Of a stretch of 64,000 nucleotides of DNA, positions 11,801 through 24,520 are shown in pieces. The position numbers were made by a program, and so were the translations under genes. Each line of letters opens with the position of its first letter. Within the stretch, counting starts at the first letter, position 1. Origin of the DNA: Ciborinia camelliae (taxonomy: Eukaryota > Ascomycota > Leotiomycetes > Helotiales > Sclerotiniaceae); assembly GCA_025890175.1 (NCBI GenBank), contig JANPYM010000025.1, forward strand, positions 4,086 to 68,085, read 5' to 3'. A model generated the notes under the pieces. It was not told the DNA's origin. It searched no databases and saw only the letters and a program-made list of their open reading frames with translations.

Positions 11801-14800
11801 TAAATGGATTGTAATTATTTAATTTTTGTAATAATAAATATAAAATAATATTTATATTAATAATAAATTGAAATAGTTTAGTAGTTATACTTGAAATCAA
11901 AAATGCAATATAGATTATATTCTAATTAAACTAGGAAATTATAAATCTTATTTATTAATTTAAAATAATATTTAAAAAGATTTTTGATAATATTATTATA
12001 ATTAAAAATAATTTGTATTTTTGTTTATAGATTGGGATTTTTCGATTTATTTTTATTTATTAAAATTAAAATTATATTTTAATTTAAAAATTAATTATTT
12101 ATAATTATTATATATTTATATATATTATATAATAAATTTTTTTTAATAATTTTTTAAAATCAATATTCTTATCCTAAAAATTATTTTTTTTATATTTTGA
12201 TTTTGAATAGTTTAATGTTTTTTTTGAGATATATTTTATATTTATATAAATTTATAAATGAAATATATTGTAATTTAATAATATTCAAATTTCGATAAAT
12301 ATATAATAATTACAAAATTTTTTTTTATAAAAGTATATTCGAAATTTTCGGATTTAATTTAATTTTAATGGAAGTAAATTATTTTTTTATAATTGAGATT
12401 AATTTTGAAAATAAAGCTTTTTATTTTATATATTAATTTATTAAAAATAATTTTTTTATAAATTTATTTTTTTCGAAATTATTAATTTTTAATACAAATA
12501 AATTTAATAAATATAATATTTTTAATTTATTGTTTAATAAATATTTGATTATTAAAAATATTTATAATTATATTTAAAAATATATTAAGTTTAATACATA
12601 AGGGAAAGTATAAATATTAATTTTATTTGAAAATTGTATAACTTTTTTTTTTAATTATATAAAGCAATATAAATAATAAAATACAAAAGCAAAATTATAT
12701 ATTACAATATTTTTATTTATAAAAGCTAAAATCAAAATTTAAATTGAAATTAATAATTAAATAAAATATATTTTTTTATTTGAAATTATAATCAAAAACA
12801 AAAATATATTATAGGTTATTATAAAGATTAAAATTAAAATTTTTATGTTTTCGAAATTAGTATAAATTGTTGGTTTATAAATAAAATTGCTAATAAAGTA
12901 AAACAAAAATAAATTAAATAAAAATAAAAATAAATTAATATAAATTTTTAGAATTTTATTATTTGATAATATTATATATTCAAATATTATTATTTTTAAT
13001 AAAAATAATAAAATATAATTATTTTTTTTTATTTTATAATCTATTTTTATAATTAAGATTTTATAAAATTTTTTAACAATTTGTTTAAATTGAATATAAA
13101 TATTCATTAATATTTTTATATTATATTTATAACATTTTAATTTTTCGAATTAAAAAAATTATATTTATTTTCAAAAATTTCGAAGTTAACATTAGAATTA
13201 TTTTTGAAAACAAAAATAAAATTAATTTCGATTATTTTTTTTTTTTTAATTTGAATAGAAAGATTTTTTTTTAGTATAAATATAATATTATAAAAAGTTA
13301 ATAAACAATAATATAATAATTTGAAAATAATAACGAAATTATTATTTTTTTTAATATTAATTCGAATAATTAAATTGTGAATAAAAATTGTAATATTAAT
13401 ATTGTATAATTATAATAAATCTAAAAGTAAATAAAGTTTGTTTTTTTTTTTAAAGTTAAAAAATTTAATAAAAATATAAATTTGTTTTCAAATATTATTT
13501 ATTTTTATTTTAAAAATTATAAAATGAAATAAAATGTTATTATTTTTGTATATTATATTTATATTTAATTTTAAAAAATAATTTAAAGTTTTTAATAAAT
13601 ATTTATATATATTTAAAATCTTTATTAAATTATTTAAAATAATATTAAATTTTAATTTTTAATTAATTTAAAATATATTGATTAGTAAAGTTATATATTT
13701 AAATCTATTTTTTTCTAATAAGATATAAATAGTAATTGTAAATCGAAAAAATTTGTAATTAGAATTAATATTTAGAAATAATTTTTTTAAATCAATAATA
13801 AAGGTTTTTTAAAAAATAATAAAATTAATTATAATATTTAACTTTTTTTTTTTAAATTTGATATTTATTTAAATAAACAATTTTCAAAATTTTTTGAAAA
13901 AATTAAAAAATATTTATTATAATTTTAAAAAACTTATTATAACCTAAATTTTTTTTATTAAAATATAATAATCGATAAGACTTTTATTTTGTTTATTTAC
14001 AATTTTTTGTAAATATTGAAAGGTATAAATTGATTTCTTAAATATAATTTTAGATCTATATTAAAATGTAGAGATTCCTTTTAAATGATTATTATTAATT
14101 AAATTCTTAATAATAATGTAGGATTTTTTTCTAAAAAATTTAATTATAAATATATTTAACTTTATTTCTTTTTTAAAATTATAATCTTTTTTAAAAATAA
14201 TTGAGGTTTTAAAAAATTTAAAAAAATTAGGGATAAATAATTTTAAAATAAAACAAAATAAAAAATACTTATATTTTATTTTAAAAAAACTTAAATTTGA
14301 GAATATTATCTCAATTGGGAATCCAGATCTATCAATTGCCGAATTTTTGGATTAAATAATTAATTTTATAAAAAATATTAATTAAATATAAAATTATTAA
14401 TAAGATTGTTTAATAATATTAAAATAAAATTAAACGTTTTTTTTATTGAAAATTATTTTTTTTAAATATATTTGTTTTTATTTTATTAAAAACTAATTTT
14501 TATAATTATATTTAATATATTCTAATTAATTATATAAAATATACAAAATATCAATAAACTTTTTAATATATTAAATTATATCATTAATATATTAATTTGT
14601 AAACTAAAATATAAATAAAATATTTATAAAAAATTTGAAAAAGTTATTTTTGTTAAATTATTTATTGATTTTAAAATATAATTTATTATTATTTTTTATT
14701 ATTTTAAAATATAATTTATTATTATTTTTTATTGGATTTTGTTAATTATTATTATAATTATTTTGTATAAACTAAAAGTTTTCGGTATAAAAGTTTTGAA

Positions 14801-16390
14801 AGAAATATAGATTTTGAGAAGTATATAAATTTTAAAAACAAAATTGATTTTATTGATTTTGTTATAGAACGTTTGAAAAAATTGTTAAATGCTTCGTAAT
14901 GGAATTTTAAAGTTTTTAATATTAAACTAAAAATATTGATATTGATATATTCTATTTCAAAATTAATTTTACAAAAATTATATTTACTAATTTATTAAAA
15001 CGTTTTTAAACAAACTACTTAAAATTTTTAAAACAATATTTTTTATTTTGTTTGATTTTAGTTTGTTATATAAACTTAATAGTATAATAAGATTTCTAAA
15101 TTATTTTGTATATTCATTATAATATATTATATAAACTTATATTTTTTTGTATAATATTATAATATAATTACTTTTTTTAAATATTTTTAATAAATATTAA
15201 AATAATTATATTTAATATAAATTCTTTAAAAAAAATTAAAATATTAGTTTTATTAATAATATTATTTTTAAACTTATTTTTATTTAATATTTTATAAAAA
15301 AAATACAAAATATATTAATAATATTTGGATAATAACTTTTTAGTAATTTATTTAAATGCTTTAATTTTCAATTGTACATTAATATTAAACAAATTTATAA
15401 TTTTTGTTAAAAAACATTTAAAAAAATAAGACTTAATATTCTTTATATTAATAATAATAATATTATTATAATTTTTAAAAATATTATAAATATAAAAAAT
15501 AAAATCGATTTATTTAATTGTTTTTTTATTATATAATATATAAATTGTTTTAAAAAATATATTATTTAAAAAAAATAATAATTTAATAAATTCGAAATTA
15601 TATTTAAAATAAAATAATTATTTCAAAATAAATATATTATTATTAAATCGATTTACAAAAACAAACTTTGGTTTTTTATTTAAAACAGTTACAAATATTT
15701 TAAAAAATAAAAGTAATAAAATTAAGAAAAGTTCTGTAAATTTTAATAATACATTTATAATTATAAATTTTATATATAAATTTTCAATTTTAAAATTTAA
15801 TTTATAAAAAAATAATAGTAATATTAAAAAATCTATCAATATAAATTATAATTAAAAAATAAATTTAAAAAAATTAATAATATTATATAAAAAATATAAA
15901 AAAAATAATATTAATATATAATAAAAAATTATATTCTTTTATTATTAATATTAATTTTTAAAAAAAACTTTAATCAAAAAAAATTAAAAAATACAAAATA
16001 TTATAAATAATCGGATATTATAACTTTTGTAATAGATCCTATACAATTTTAATCTTACTTAAACTAAATATAATCCAAAAAAAAATATAAATTTGAGTTT
16101 TAAAAATAAAAAAATGATTTATTGATTGTATTTAAATTTTTTAAAAAATTATATTGAAATTAATTATAATATAAATATATTAAAAACTTTTTTTTAAAAA
16201 AATGAAAAACATAAAATATTAAAAATATATAATAAAAAAATTATATTTAACAATTTTGAAAAACTATATTGTTAATTTAAATAAAAATATACAAAAATAA
16301 AAAAATTAAATATATATTACAATATATTAAATAAAAAAATTAAATAAATAAAAATTCTAAATTAAAATCAAAATATTTTATAAATATTAT
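8827..16390. mobile_element. RIP-degraded transposon body (AT island)
   Basis: About 7.56 kb of extremely AT-rich DNA; 60-bp lines often have only 4-8 G or C. It has no long reading frame and no recognisable reverse transcriptase, integrase or gag motif. It lies between two 136-bp direct repeats that differ only by transitions. The total of about 7.8 kb, repeat to repeat, suits a fungal LTR retrotransposon hit by repeat-induced point mutation. The short repeats (136 bp) and lack of a visible target duplication leave other explanations open, such as two copies of a small repeat flanking unrelated RIPed DNA. Open frames at 12757-13107 and 15618-15839 are chance frames of Asn, Ile, Phe and Lys. 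Confidence 0.7.
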
Positions 16391-16526
16391 TAAAAAATAT
16401 TTTAATTTTGATAAAAAGAAATATAAATTGAAAATTTAAATTGGGATTGTTTATAAGCAAAGTCTTAAGCTAATATTACATTAATCTAGTTCCTACGTGA
16501 CCTGTTAAATCCACCCCTGTTATTAT
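16391..16526 (+). repeat. Right terminal direct repeat of AT island (LTR-like)
   Basis: Partner of 8691-8826. Here the inner (left) part is mutated to A/T and the outer (right) part is preserved, with G and C at most differing positions between 16451 and 16520. Homology ends at 16526, about 330 bp before the sconB start codon, so the element end lies in the sconB promoter or 5' leader region. Confidence 0.85.
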
Positions 16527-16857
16527 TGTCCCTTGGGTAAATATTGATTGCGCCACAAAGAGATGGAGACAAAACACCACCAGCACACCACACCAGAAGA
16601 CGAAATTCTATAGATGCAGGTGATTTTTGACTCCCTACCTATAGAACATTTATCCTTATCGAGAAAATTGCTCTCATCTCATGTGATAATCATCAATCCT
16701 TATTTCAACATATTGCCCAATTTGCCCCCCCCTCCCTACTACCTACCGACGATAAACAGCTGGTCTGGGCTGTTAAATCCGATTCAATTCTTACCACGGG
16801 CAACTCCTCGTGTCTCGGATTTGACATATCCACCATCCCTTAATATTTCACCATAGC
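16527..16857 (+). promoter_or_regulatory. Upstream region of sconB
   Basis: About 330 bp of normal composition between the RIPed element and the sconB ATG. It contains pyrimidine-rich stretches (CCCCCCCTCCC near 16725), common in fungal promoters and leaders. I do not see a certain TATA box or a certain CYS3/MetR-type site. The promoter is compressed against the transposon relic. Confidence 0.4.
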
Positions 16858-19095
16858 ATGGTCATTATGGCGTCAAATCAAAGTGAGTCTCTAGCCTTGC
16901 GCCACAACGTTGAAATGGATTTGGAGCGGTCAAGAAAGAATACTTCAAAGGACGACCATCGCGACTTATGTTTGGCAACGAAACGACAAACGGATGACGA
17001 TAATTTCGAAACTGATATAGTTGAATCTGGAGAACCTCTTTCCATGGAGGACAATTGCAGAGCCGATCACGATCATTTAGATCCTACAATTACCATATCA
17101 TCCACAAGTAAACTGGCAGGTCAAACAGTTGCGCCATTCCTTGCGAAACATATTCCAGAACAATACGCTCCTCTTGGACCTCCACAATCTACATCAAACC
17201 CACGGAAGGATCCAAATACAAAATACTGTTATCGACATCGACCCGATTCAAAATGTCGAAGGACCGCAGATGAACCTACGATGGAGAACCTACAAAGAGT
17301 GCGTCACACAACGAACAGCTCGGACTCCTCTTGCAACTCTATACATCTACTGACTTGATGATAGGAACTGGAAACCTTGTCGCAATCAGATCAACAAGGA
17401 ATATCTCATGTTTGGACACTATTCTCCGCTGCGCCAGCGAAACATCGAAACCTCATGTTACAGGGCATCCTATCACAATGTTGCTTCCCACAATTATCCT
17501 ACCTCTCATCCGCTGTGAAGAATCTCGTTCGAATCGACTTCGTTACCGCTCTGCCTTCTGAAATCTCCTTTAAAATCCTTTGTTACCTCGATACGACATC
17601 CTTATGCAAAGCTGCGCAAGTCAGTAGACAATGGCGAAACATGGCCGATGACGACGTAGTTTGGCACAAAATGTGCGAGCAACATATCGATAGAAAATGT
17701 ACAAAGTGTGGATGGGGCTTACCATTACTGGAACGAAAGCGATTGAGGGATTGGAAACGACAGCAACAATTAAGAGCTACTGGTCTTGGCCACAACGACC
17801 AATTACCTCAAATCGCGCCCATGTCAGATACTTTACGCAATTCCGAAACGAGTGTGGTGAAATTAAATGCTTCGGGCAAGAGGACTGCCTGTGAATCGGA
17901 ATGTTCAGAAGAAGGTTCGAAGCGACAACGTACCAATCCGGAGGATTCATATCTTGGAAGACCAAAATTTCGACCTTGGAAAGATGTATACAAGGACCGG
18001 TTCAAGGTTGGAACAAATTGGAAATACGGTCGATGCTCTTTGAAGGTATTCCGAGGCCATTCAAATGGTGTTACTTGTTTACAGTTCGATGATAATATTC
18101 TTGCCACTGGATCGTATGATACGACCATCAAGATTTGGGATATCGAAACTGGAGAATGTTTACGAACTTTACGTGGTCATACATCTAGCATTAGAACATT
18201 ACAATTTGACGATACCAAATTGATCAGTGGGAGTCTCGATAGAAGCATTCGAGTTTGGAATTGGCGTACTGGAGAGTGTATGTCTTCTTATCCAGGTCAT
18301 ACTGATGGAGTTGTTGGGCTTCATTTCGAAGGGAATATTCTTGCCTCGGGCTCAATCGACCGCACCATCAAAATCTGGAACTTTGAAGATAAATCCACAT
18401 TTGGCTTAAGAGGTCATAAAGATTGGGTCAATGCCGTCAAAGTTGACTCGGCTTCAAGAACTGTTTTCTCTGCTTCCGACGATTGCACCATCCGACTTTG
18501 GGACCTCGACACTCGACGTACGATCAAGATTTTTGAAGGTCATGTGGGTCCAGTTCAACAAGTCACGATCCTTCCACCGGAGTATGAATTTGATGATGTA
18601 GAGGTTGAAGAACCAGATGATGGAACATCAAGTACATCATCATCAACCGACCTCAATCGACCCATCGGCGAAAGCTGCTCTTCCTCCCAAACCACCTCCC
18701 TCTTCGATTCCTGGCCAGCAGGTCGTCCCCGTCCACCCCGCTACATCCTCACCGGTGCCCTCGATAATAATCTTCGTCTCTGGGACGTATCGACCGGTCG
18801 CTGTCTCAAAACTCTCTTCGGTCATGTCGAAGGCGTATGGGCTCTTGCGGGTGATACTTTAAGAGTCGTGAGTGGTGCCCAAGATATGATGACGAAAGTT
18901 TGGGATGCCAGGACGGGGAAATGCGATAGGACGTTTACGGGTCATAGAGGTCCCGTTACTTGTATTGGCTTGAGTGATAGTAGGATGTGTACGGGGAGTG
19001 AGGATTGTGAAATTAGACTTTATAGTTTCAAAGGGGATACGACGGAGACGGTAGATGCAATAGATGCGGGGTTTATTGAAGAGGTTCCACAATGA
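16858..19095 (+). CDS. sconB: Sulfur controller SconB: F-box/WD40 substrate adaptor of an SCF ubiquitin ligase (Met30 family)
   Basis: Two exons, 16858-17298 and 17365-19095, with a 66-nt GT-AG intron, give 723 aa. The splice joins ...MENLQR to [11 protein letters not shown] in frame, matching the conserved N-terminal block of SconB/SCON-2. A conserved [14 protein letters not shown] motif precedes the intron. The F-box starts near residue 207 ([15 protein letters not shown]). Seven WD40 repeats follow from about residue 373, each opening with a GH dipeptide ([56 protein letters not shown]). A Ser/Asp/Glu-rich insertion lies between repeats 5 and 6. In Aspergillus and Neurospora the orthologue binds Skp1 and represses sulfur-assimilation genes by directing turnover of the MetR/CYS3 bZIP activator. 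The ATG at 16858 has A at -3; an in-frame ATG at 16867 is the alternative. The gene is intact despite its RIPed neighbour. Confidence 0.95.
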
Positions 19096-19735
19096 GTTAG
19101 TGCGGGTCATGACTTAGAGTTGTGTGCAGTATACGGCGCCCATTTGATTCCGTCTTGGTTTGGATTCGCTCGGTCATATTGCTTGCTAATTGATAGGATG
19201 GATGCATGGATGGAAAAGGTACTCTCTGACTATACTTATATGTAGCCATTTAATCTTCGCCCGCCATGCAAGCAAGTGATGAAAGGAATGGCAATTTCTG
19301 GAATTTATACTGGCCAGCACGGCTGATGACTCCTTAAGCTGGGATTGGGAGTGGGAGTTATGTGCTGATGATAATTGGTGGTTTGAAATCATTTGATGAT
19401 CTATCACGGAAAGGATGGATGGGATTTGCGGACGGTGTTTAGAGGGATGGAAGATGGGGGATTGGGGAATTGGCGTTTTTTGGGTTATTTGAAGGGGTGG
19501 ATGGGTGGATGGGTGGATGGTTGGATGGATGGATAAAGGGTGGTGGATAGGTAGGGATGTAGTTAATTGCATTATGATAATAATGATCATGATGGTGGAT
19601 GTGAATGGGTTAGATATAGATAAAATTCTTTGGAGATTGTAGTGCGGCGCAGCGCAGTGCAGTGGAGTGGAGTGGAGTGTGGACTGTATTGTATTGTATG
19701 TATGTAGTTGATAATGAGAGTGGGAATGGAATGGA

Positions 19736-19769
<34 letters not shown>

Positions 19770-21396
19770 TCTATTGCATGATTGATTCATGGATGGATGG
19801 ATGGATGGATAGTGTAACTTGGGTATGTTTATTCAATTGAATTGTTGATTGAATTGAATATACGAAATATGGGGGTGTGTGTGGGTTGCATGGGAGCCTG
19901 GGATGAGGGAAGTGGGGAGAGGGAGGGGGGCAGGGTGAGTAAATGATTGAGAACCGAACAATAAAAGGTAGAGTGGAATGGAGTGGTTTAAAGAGTAAAA
20001 GAGAATTGTAATTTTTGGGAATGGAATGCTAGGGCTGTTGTAATTTGTTATGTTTGTTTTTGTTTTTGATAGGGGAGAGAGTGCAGCCAGTGCAGTCAGC
20101 GCAGTCATCACAGTCATCGCAGCCAGAAGATATTTAAAAATAATTTTGACGGATACATGATATAGTCTAGGCAGGGGTACTTTTCTATTATAATTCGAGA
20201 AATGAATGGTAATGGGTTGTTCAATTATCAATTAGCTTAACTAAGTTCATTAAGGTCAACCGTTAGGTTCTAGGTGCGAAATTGGTAACATAGTATAAAT
20301 TATATCAATAATTATATTTTGTTTATCTAATTCTCAAATGCTTCGAAGCCTGGGAGCGGGAGGTAATATAAGCGATTTCGCCTATATAACATTCGATGAA
20401 AAGGGGCATGACCTGGTATAATCCATAATTCGTCCCTTCTTTCAATCTTTAGCCCTGGGAGTCAGAACCGTCATAGACCTCCTTTCAATATATTTAACGT
20501 GATCTGGTGAAGCTTTCTTTTATATATGTCATGGAAATCATTATAGTTTACTGATATATTCCTCAATTGAGCTACCGTACTGTACATGGCATCAAAACTG
20601 CCGGTACCTTGCCTGCATGCGCTCCTAGGTGTAGCGTCGCTTTTATAACGATGTGCGCATTATACAGGTGGTCTCGACAAACCGATACCTTTGCTTTCTC
20701 ACGCTCTTCAGAATGTCGCCTCCTCTCTGTTTCTTGCTTTATTAATGTGTTATCAGTGGGAAAAGGCCGCCTGTCTCCTACCTCACACCATCACTGTGAC
20801 TCGCATTTTACCAAGACGGCTGTCTGGAGCATCCGCACAATACCTTAATTTCCCAGATCTCCGCGTATTCTTCTTTCCGCCATGGACTGGCGGCTAATGA
20901 CCCGTGCCGTTTTGCACAGTGTGCTGCTACCCATATCAAATATTGTATGATTGGGGCAATACCATCCCATTCGTGATACTCAACTCCATATTGGGAGACA
21001 TGGGTTTGGCAGCCAGGTGAGGACTGTGTACTGTTGCTTAACCCAGTGTCACGGGCTCAGTTGATCCTCGACTGGAGCCATGAGAGCCGACCAATTCGCC
21101 CAACAAGAAGACGAAACGACAAGTAATTACTTGTGTGATAATTTCTCAGCAATGGGCCACATCCTATAACAACAAGAGTATGGGATTCCTGACGAAGAAG
21201 AAGGAAAGACTGAATCTATAGGGGCACTCATCATTTATATTTATCACTTCGTGATCAACCTCCTTGGAGGCCGCCCCTGAGTGAGCCCTAAAATATGAGT
21301 AAATGAGGCCGTAAACTCGTGCGGTGCCAGTTTACTTTGCATTGTCATATACGGACACGTCACCACGGTTGAGACTTCGATTTTCCTCATCAAAAT
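19096..21396. other. Intergenic DNA with microsatellites
   Basis: No supported gene. Contains GGAT/GGTGGATG runs (19490-19550, 19790-19810), a TA/TG run at 19737-19770, and the first 3' flank of sconB. Open frames of 60-134 codons here are repeat-derived or lack any family motif. Confidence 0.5.
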
Positions 21397-24300
21397 TTGT
21401 CACTCGTTTTTCTGTTCCATTTTCCAGACCTGATAACACCAGAATCCGAAAAGGAACAAGTTAACAAGTTTCAACTTGCTGTTAAAGAGTCCGGAATTTT
21501 ACATGCGTCTCATCCCTCTACCGGAGAAGAAAATGCCCCAAAAAGATCGGTGAGCATCACAAAAAGTGGATTGATTTGATTACTCTCTAATCGCTATGCT
21601 TTTGTAGCCAGGTAAAGAAAGCCATGACTTATGCTCTCTACACTCGTTCCAAGGCCAAGTTACGCCGGAATCGACCGAAGTCCCCGGCCATAGCCCCGAG
21701 AGTTCCCACATCAGAGACAACAAATGACACAAATTATGGTGACCGCTGCTCTCTGATACCAAATAAACGCCGGTAGACCAGAGAATTCTGGCTGAAGAGG
21801 TTCCCGGAATGAAAAGGATTCCCAAAACAGCGTCACCGATTGACGAGGATCGTAACGACGACAGATACCTATGGAACCAGGCATTCCTGTCTCTCAAATC
21901 CCATGAGCAGATCCAGTTGATGGCAATACCTGGTGATGGGCAAGTTTCTTCACTGTTCACTAAGCGTGACTTTGAAAGTCTCAAAGCTGAGGTTCAACGA
22001 AAGCATGATCGATGTGAAGAATCCTGGAAAATCTCTGTAGGGGGTAATTTCCTGATCGTCAGATCCTTTGCTGCATAGTCTGCTACATGGCTGCAGAAAA
22101 TTGGAGATATAATCATACCGTTTGCGCCAACCGCGGTATCTGCCCAGTGGCTTGATTAAGGGCGTTTCACGAATCCCTGTTAGCTACGATCAGCAGACGC
22201 TTGCCTTGCTTGTGACCATGGACGACGTCCTAAAGGTTGTGTTCTACGGCCAGATCTATGAGTCACTCTATACCGCCAAAACAACACGTGAAGATGTGCT
22301 TCAAGCTCTCCAAACTGAATTTCATGGCATATACAAAAGCGCTTGGAGTTGATTGCATACACTTAGAGACAGCTCTCTAGCGGCACGGTGAAGAATATTG
22401 TTGAGGCTATTGCCAATCCTACTAATGCAGATGGCTTTTCGAGTGACTTGAAAGGTCGGCATTCCGACCTGAGTCATGCTGCTCACTTGTGTGAAACTTG
22501 GCGCTTTGTAGAAGCCGATGGTCGCTTGTTGGAAGCAATACGCGCCATTAATGAGCCCATTACACTCCTTGAGAAGAACCTCGATACCCACTTCCAGGAA
22601 ATAGAGATCGCGAAAGTAGTCAAAATTCTGGACACAATATCGTCTATTCCATACACGACTCATCACCAGCAATATCAAGAAAAGCGGACTACTAATACAT
22701 GCGACTGGGTGTTGAAAGATGAAGTTTTGGCTCTGGGGTACATGTACGTCTTCAGCGTCCCTGTATAAAACAGCCCTGCCGATGATTTACAGCAGGAATT
22801 AGAAAAACTTTCCTGATATCTAAGGTCATCGATCACCTCCAGCAAAAGATGAATCAAATTCCAAACCACGGGCGCCTGGCATTCTTTTATTGTCGTAGAG
22901 CCCGGAGTGAAGAGGAACGAAGTAGAACATTATCAGTCCTTCAGAGTTTCTCACGACAGTTCACGCGTCATCTGAACAAGCCAGAATTAATGCAATCAGG
23001 CTTGATTGAAGTTTTAATCTCTCAGTAATAGAGTATTTCGAGCAACAGTGGACCCTTCAAGAAGCCCATCTATATGTTGGCAATGCTTGCCTTTAGTCCT
23101 TCTTGACATGCCCAAGTGGGATGAGAATCTTGAATACGATGACGAAGGGGAGAGCTCAGAGTATATAGCCAAAAACAAACCGCGGGCACTCAGTTTGCAT
23201 GTCGATTTCCAACGATATGTTGTGTGGCATTGGGTCATCCACACACAAGCTCAGAACGAGCTTTCAGTATCCCAAATCAGTTCAATGAAGATACGACTGG
23301 TAAAATTCTTGGGCTCTCCTACCAGGAGCTGCGTTTGGTATAAGTCTTGGGTCATGCGTCTGTATTACCCCAAGCCACCCACTTCAGCACTGTCTAATTA
23401 TGATATATGTGATCGAATATTACCATCTGATTTCGCCATGTTGCTAGTATGTCGACTTGGGATTTATACTGCGTTGGGGGACCAGTGGGGTTATCTTGAC
23501 CGTTGCCTTGAACAAGTCAACTCACTTGGACTTGGTCTAGTTGAACTTGCTGTCGAGGCAGACTGTTATCTGATATGCAATCGACTCTTAGATGCAGGAG
23601 CTTCGGTGGATAAGCGAGTGCAAGGCAGTAGCATTTTCAAAGCTATCTATAGTCGTAACCTGAAACTTGTCCAGCTTCTACATGAGAAGAATCGGTGTCA
23701 CTGGGACTGGCTGATTCAGTATGATGCATTCAAATATGTGCTCTATGACTCATTCAGTAGCGGCGACTACGAGATTGTTCAATATCTTAGCTCTGATAAG
23801 AGGCTTGATTTGAATATGTATGTTGATCATAGTGGAAGTTTGCTTGATGCAAGCGTCTCGAGCGCGGAACCAAGAATGGTTGAGCTCTTGATCGATCGTG
23901 GTTCACATGTTAACTTAGCCCATGAGCATGGAAAATATGGAAGTATACTCGCCAACGCTGCCTTTCGTGGAAATCTGAGCATGGTGAAGTGCCCCATTAG
24001 AAGAGGTGCTGAAATGAATTTTCCATTGAAATTTGGAGAATATGGAAGTGTACTTGCCGCCGCCGCCATTTCATTCGACCGTAACCTAGATCTGATCGAG
24101 TACCTCGTTGGTTGTAGTGACGATATAAATGTCCCACTAAAATGTGGAAAATATGGAAGTGTGCTCGCTGCTGCTGCTATGTCAAGAAATAGCTTAGATA
24201 CTGTCAAGTATATCGTTGAGAGTGATGATGTGAATCTTCCACTAAATTGTGGAATATATGGAAATGCACTTGCTGCAGCTATCGATTCATCAGAAAGTAA

Positions 24301-24520
24301 TCAACAAACTATCCAGTATTTTCTTCATTGTGGTGCTGATGTTAATCTCCTACTGAAATATGGAAATTATGGGAGTGCACTTGCCATCGCAGTGGGTCCC
24401 ACTGTTCCTACCCAGTTGGGACTGAGTAGGACTGATGGGACATACAGTACGAAGGTCTATATAATCAGCATGTATTTCCTTATTGTAAAGCTTCGTCCTC
24501 AAGATCATTCATTGGTTTAA
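21397..24520 (+). pseudogene. Broken NACHT-ankyrin (NLR-like) gene
   Basis: Pieces of one protein appear in order but in changing frames. A Ser/Glu-rich N-terminus (21420-21553) is followed by a plausible 58-nt intron (21554-21611), then more N-terminal sequence to a stop near 21725. A DUF7708-type N-terminal region follows, in frame 2 to the TAG near 22076 (WNQAFLSLKSHEQ, SLKAEVQRKHDRCEESWKIS), then in frame 3 (GLIKGV...TLALLVTMDDVLKVVF), then frame 2 again (NIVEAIANPTNADGFSSDL). A NACHT remnant with an eroded Walker A (GIRKTFLISKVIDHL, about 22800) and RLAFFYCRRARSEERSRTLS lies in frame 3. From 23048 the frame is open for 490 codons. It ends in about six ankyrin-like units with the pattern KYGSVLAAAA. 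At least five stops or frameshifts break the N-terminal half. The ankyrin part is open and might still be expressed as a short protein. Intact relatives in fungi act in non-self recognition or cell death; here that role is inferred only from family. Confidence 0.75.
24396..24441. repeat. Imperfect 46-bp palindrome inside the ankyrin reading frame
   Basis: 24396-24416 pairs with 24421-24441 (17 of 21 positions) around a 4-nt loop. The ankyrin pattern stops exactly here, after KYGNYGSALAIAV, and unrelated codons follow to the stop at 24520. It looks like a small insertion or excision scar that truncated the repeat domain. Confidence 0.6.

Noticed and set aside
12757..15839. Open frames rich in Ile, Asn, Lys and Phe inside the AT island
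   Set aside because: Expected by chance in DNA with such low GC; no conserved motif.
8691..16526. Interpreting the AT island as a centromere or nuclear copy of mitochondrial DNA
   Set aside because: Direct repeats at both ends with transition-only differences and a mutation gradient favour a RIPed element; no mitochondrial gene motif was seen, and the island is too short to argue for a centromere on this evidence.
8686..16531. Target-site duplication of the RIPed element
   Set aside because: The five bases before the left repeat (CATCG) and after the right repeat (TGTCC) do not match, so no duplication is claimed.
20567..20897. Overlapping plus frames of 93 and 68 codons before the broken NLR-like gene
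   Set aside because: No recognisable motif, no continuation by splicing into 21397 in frame.
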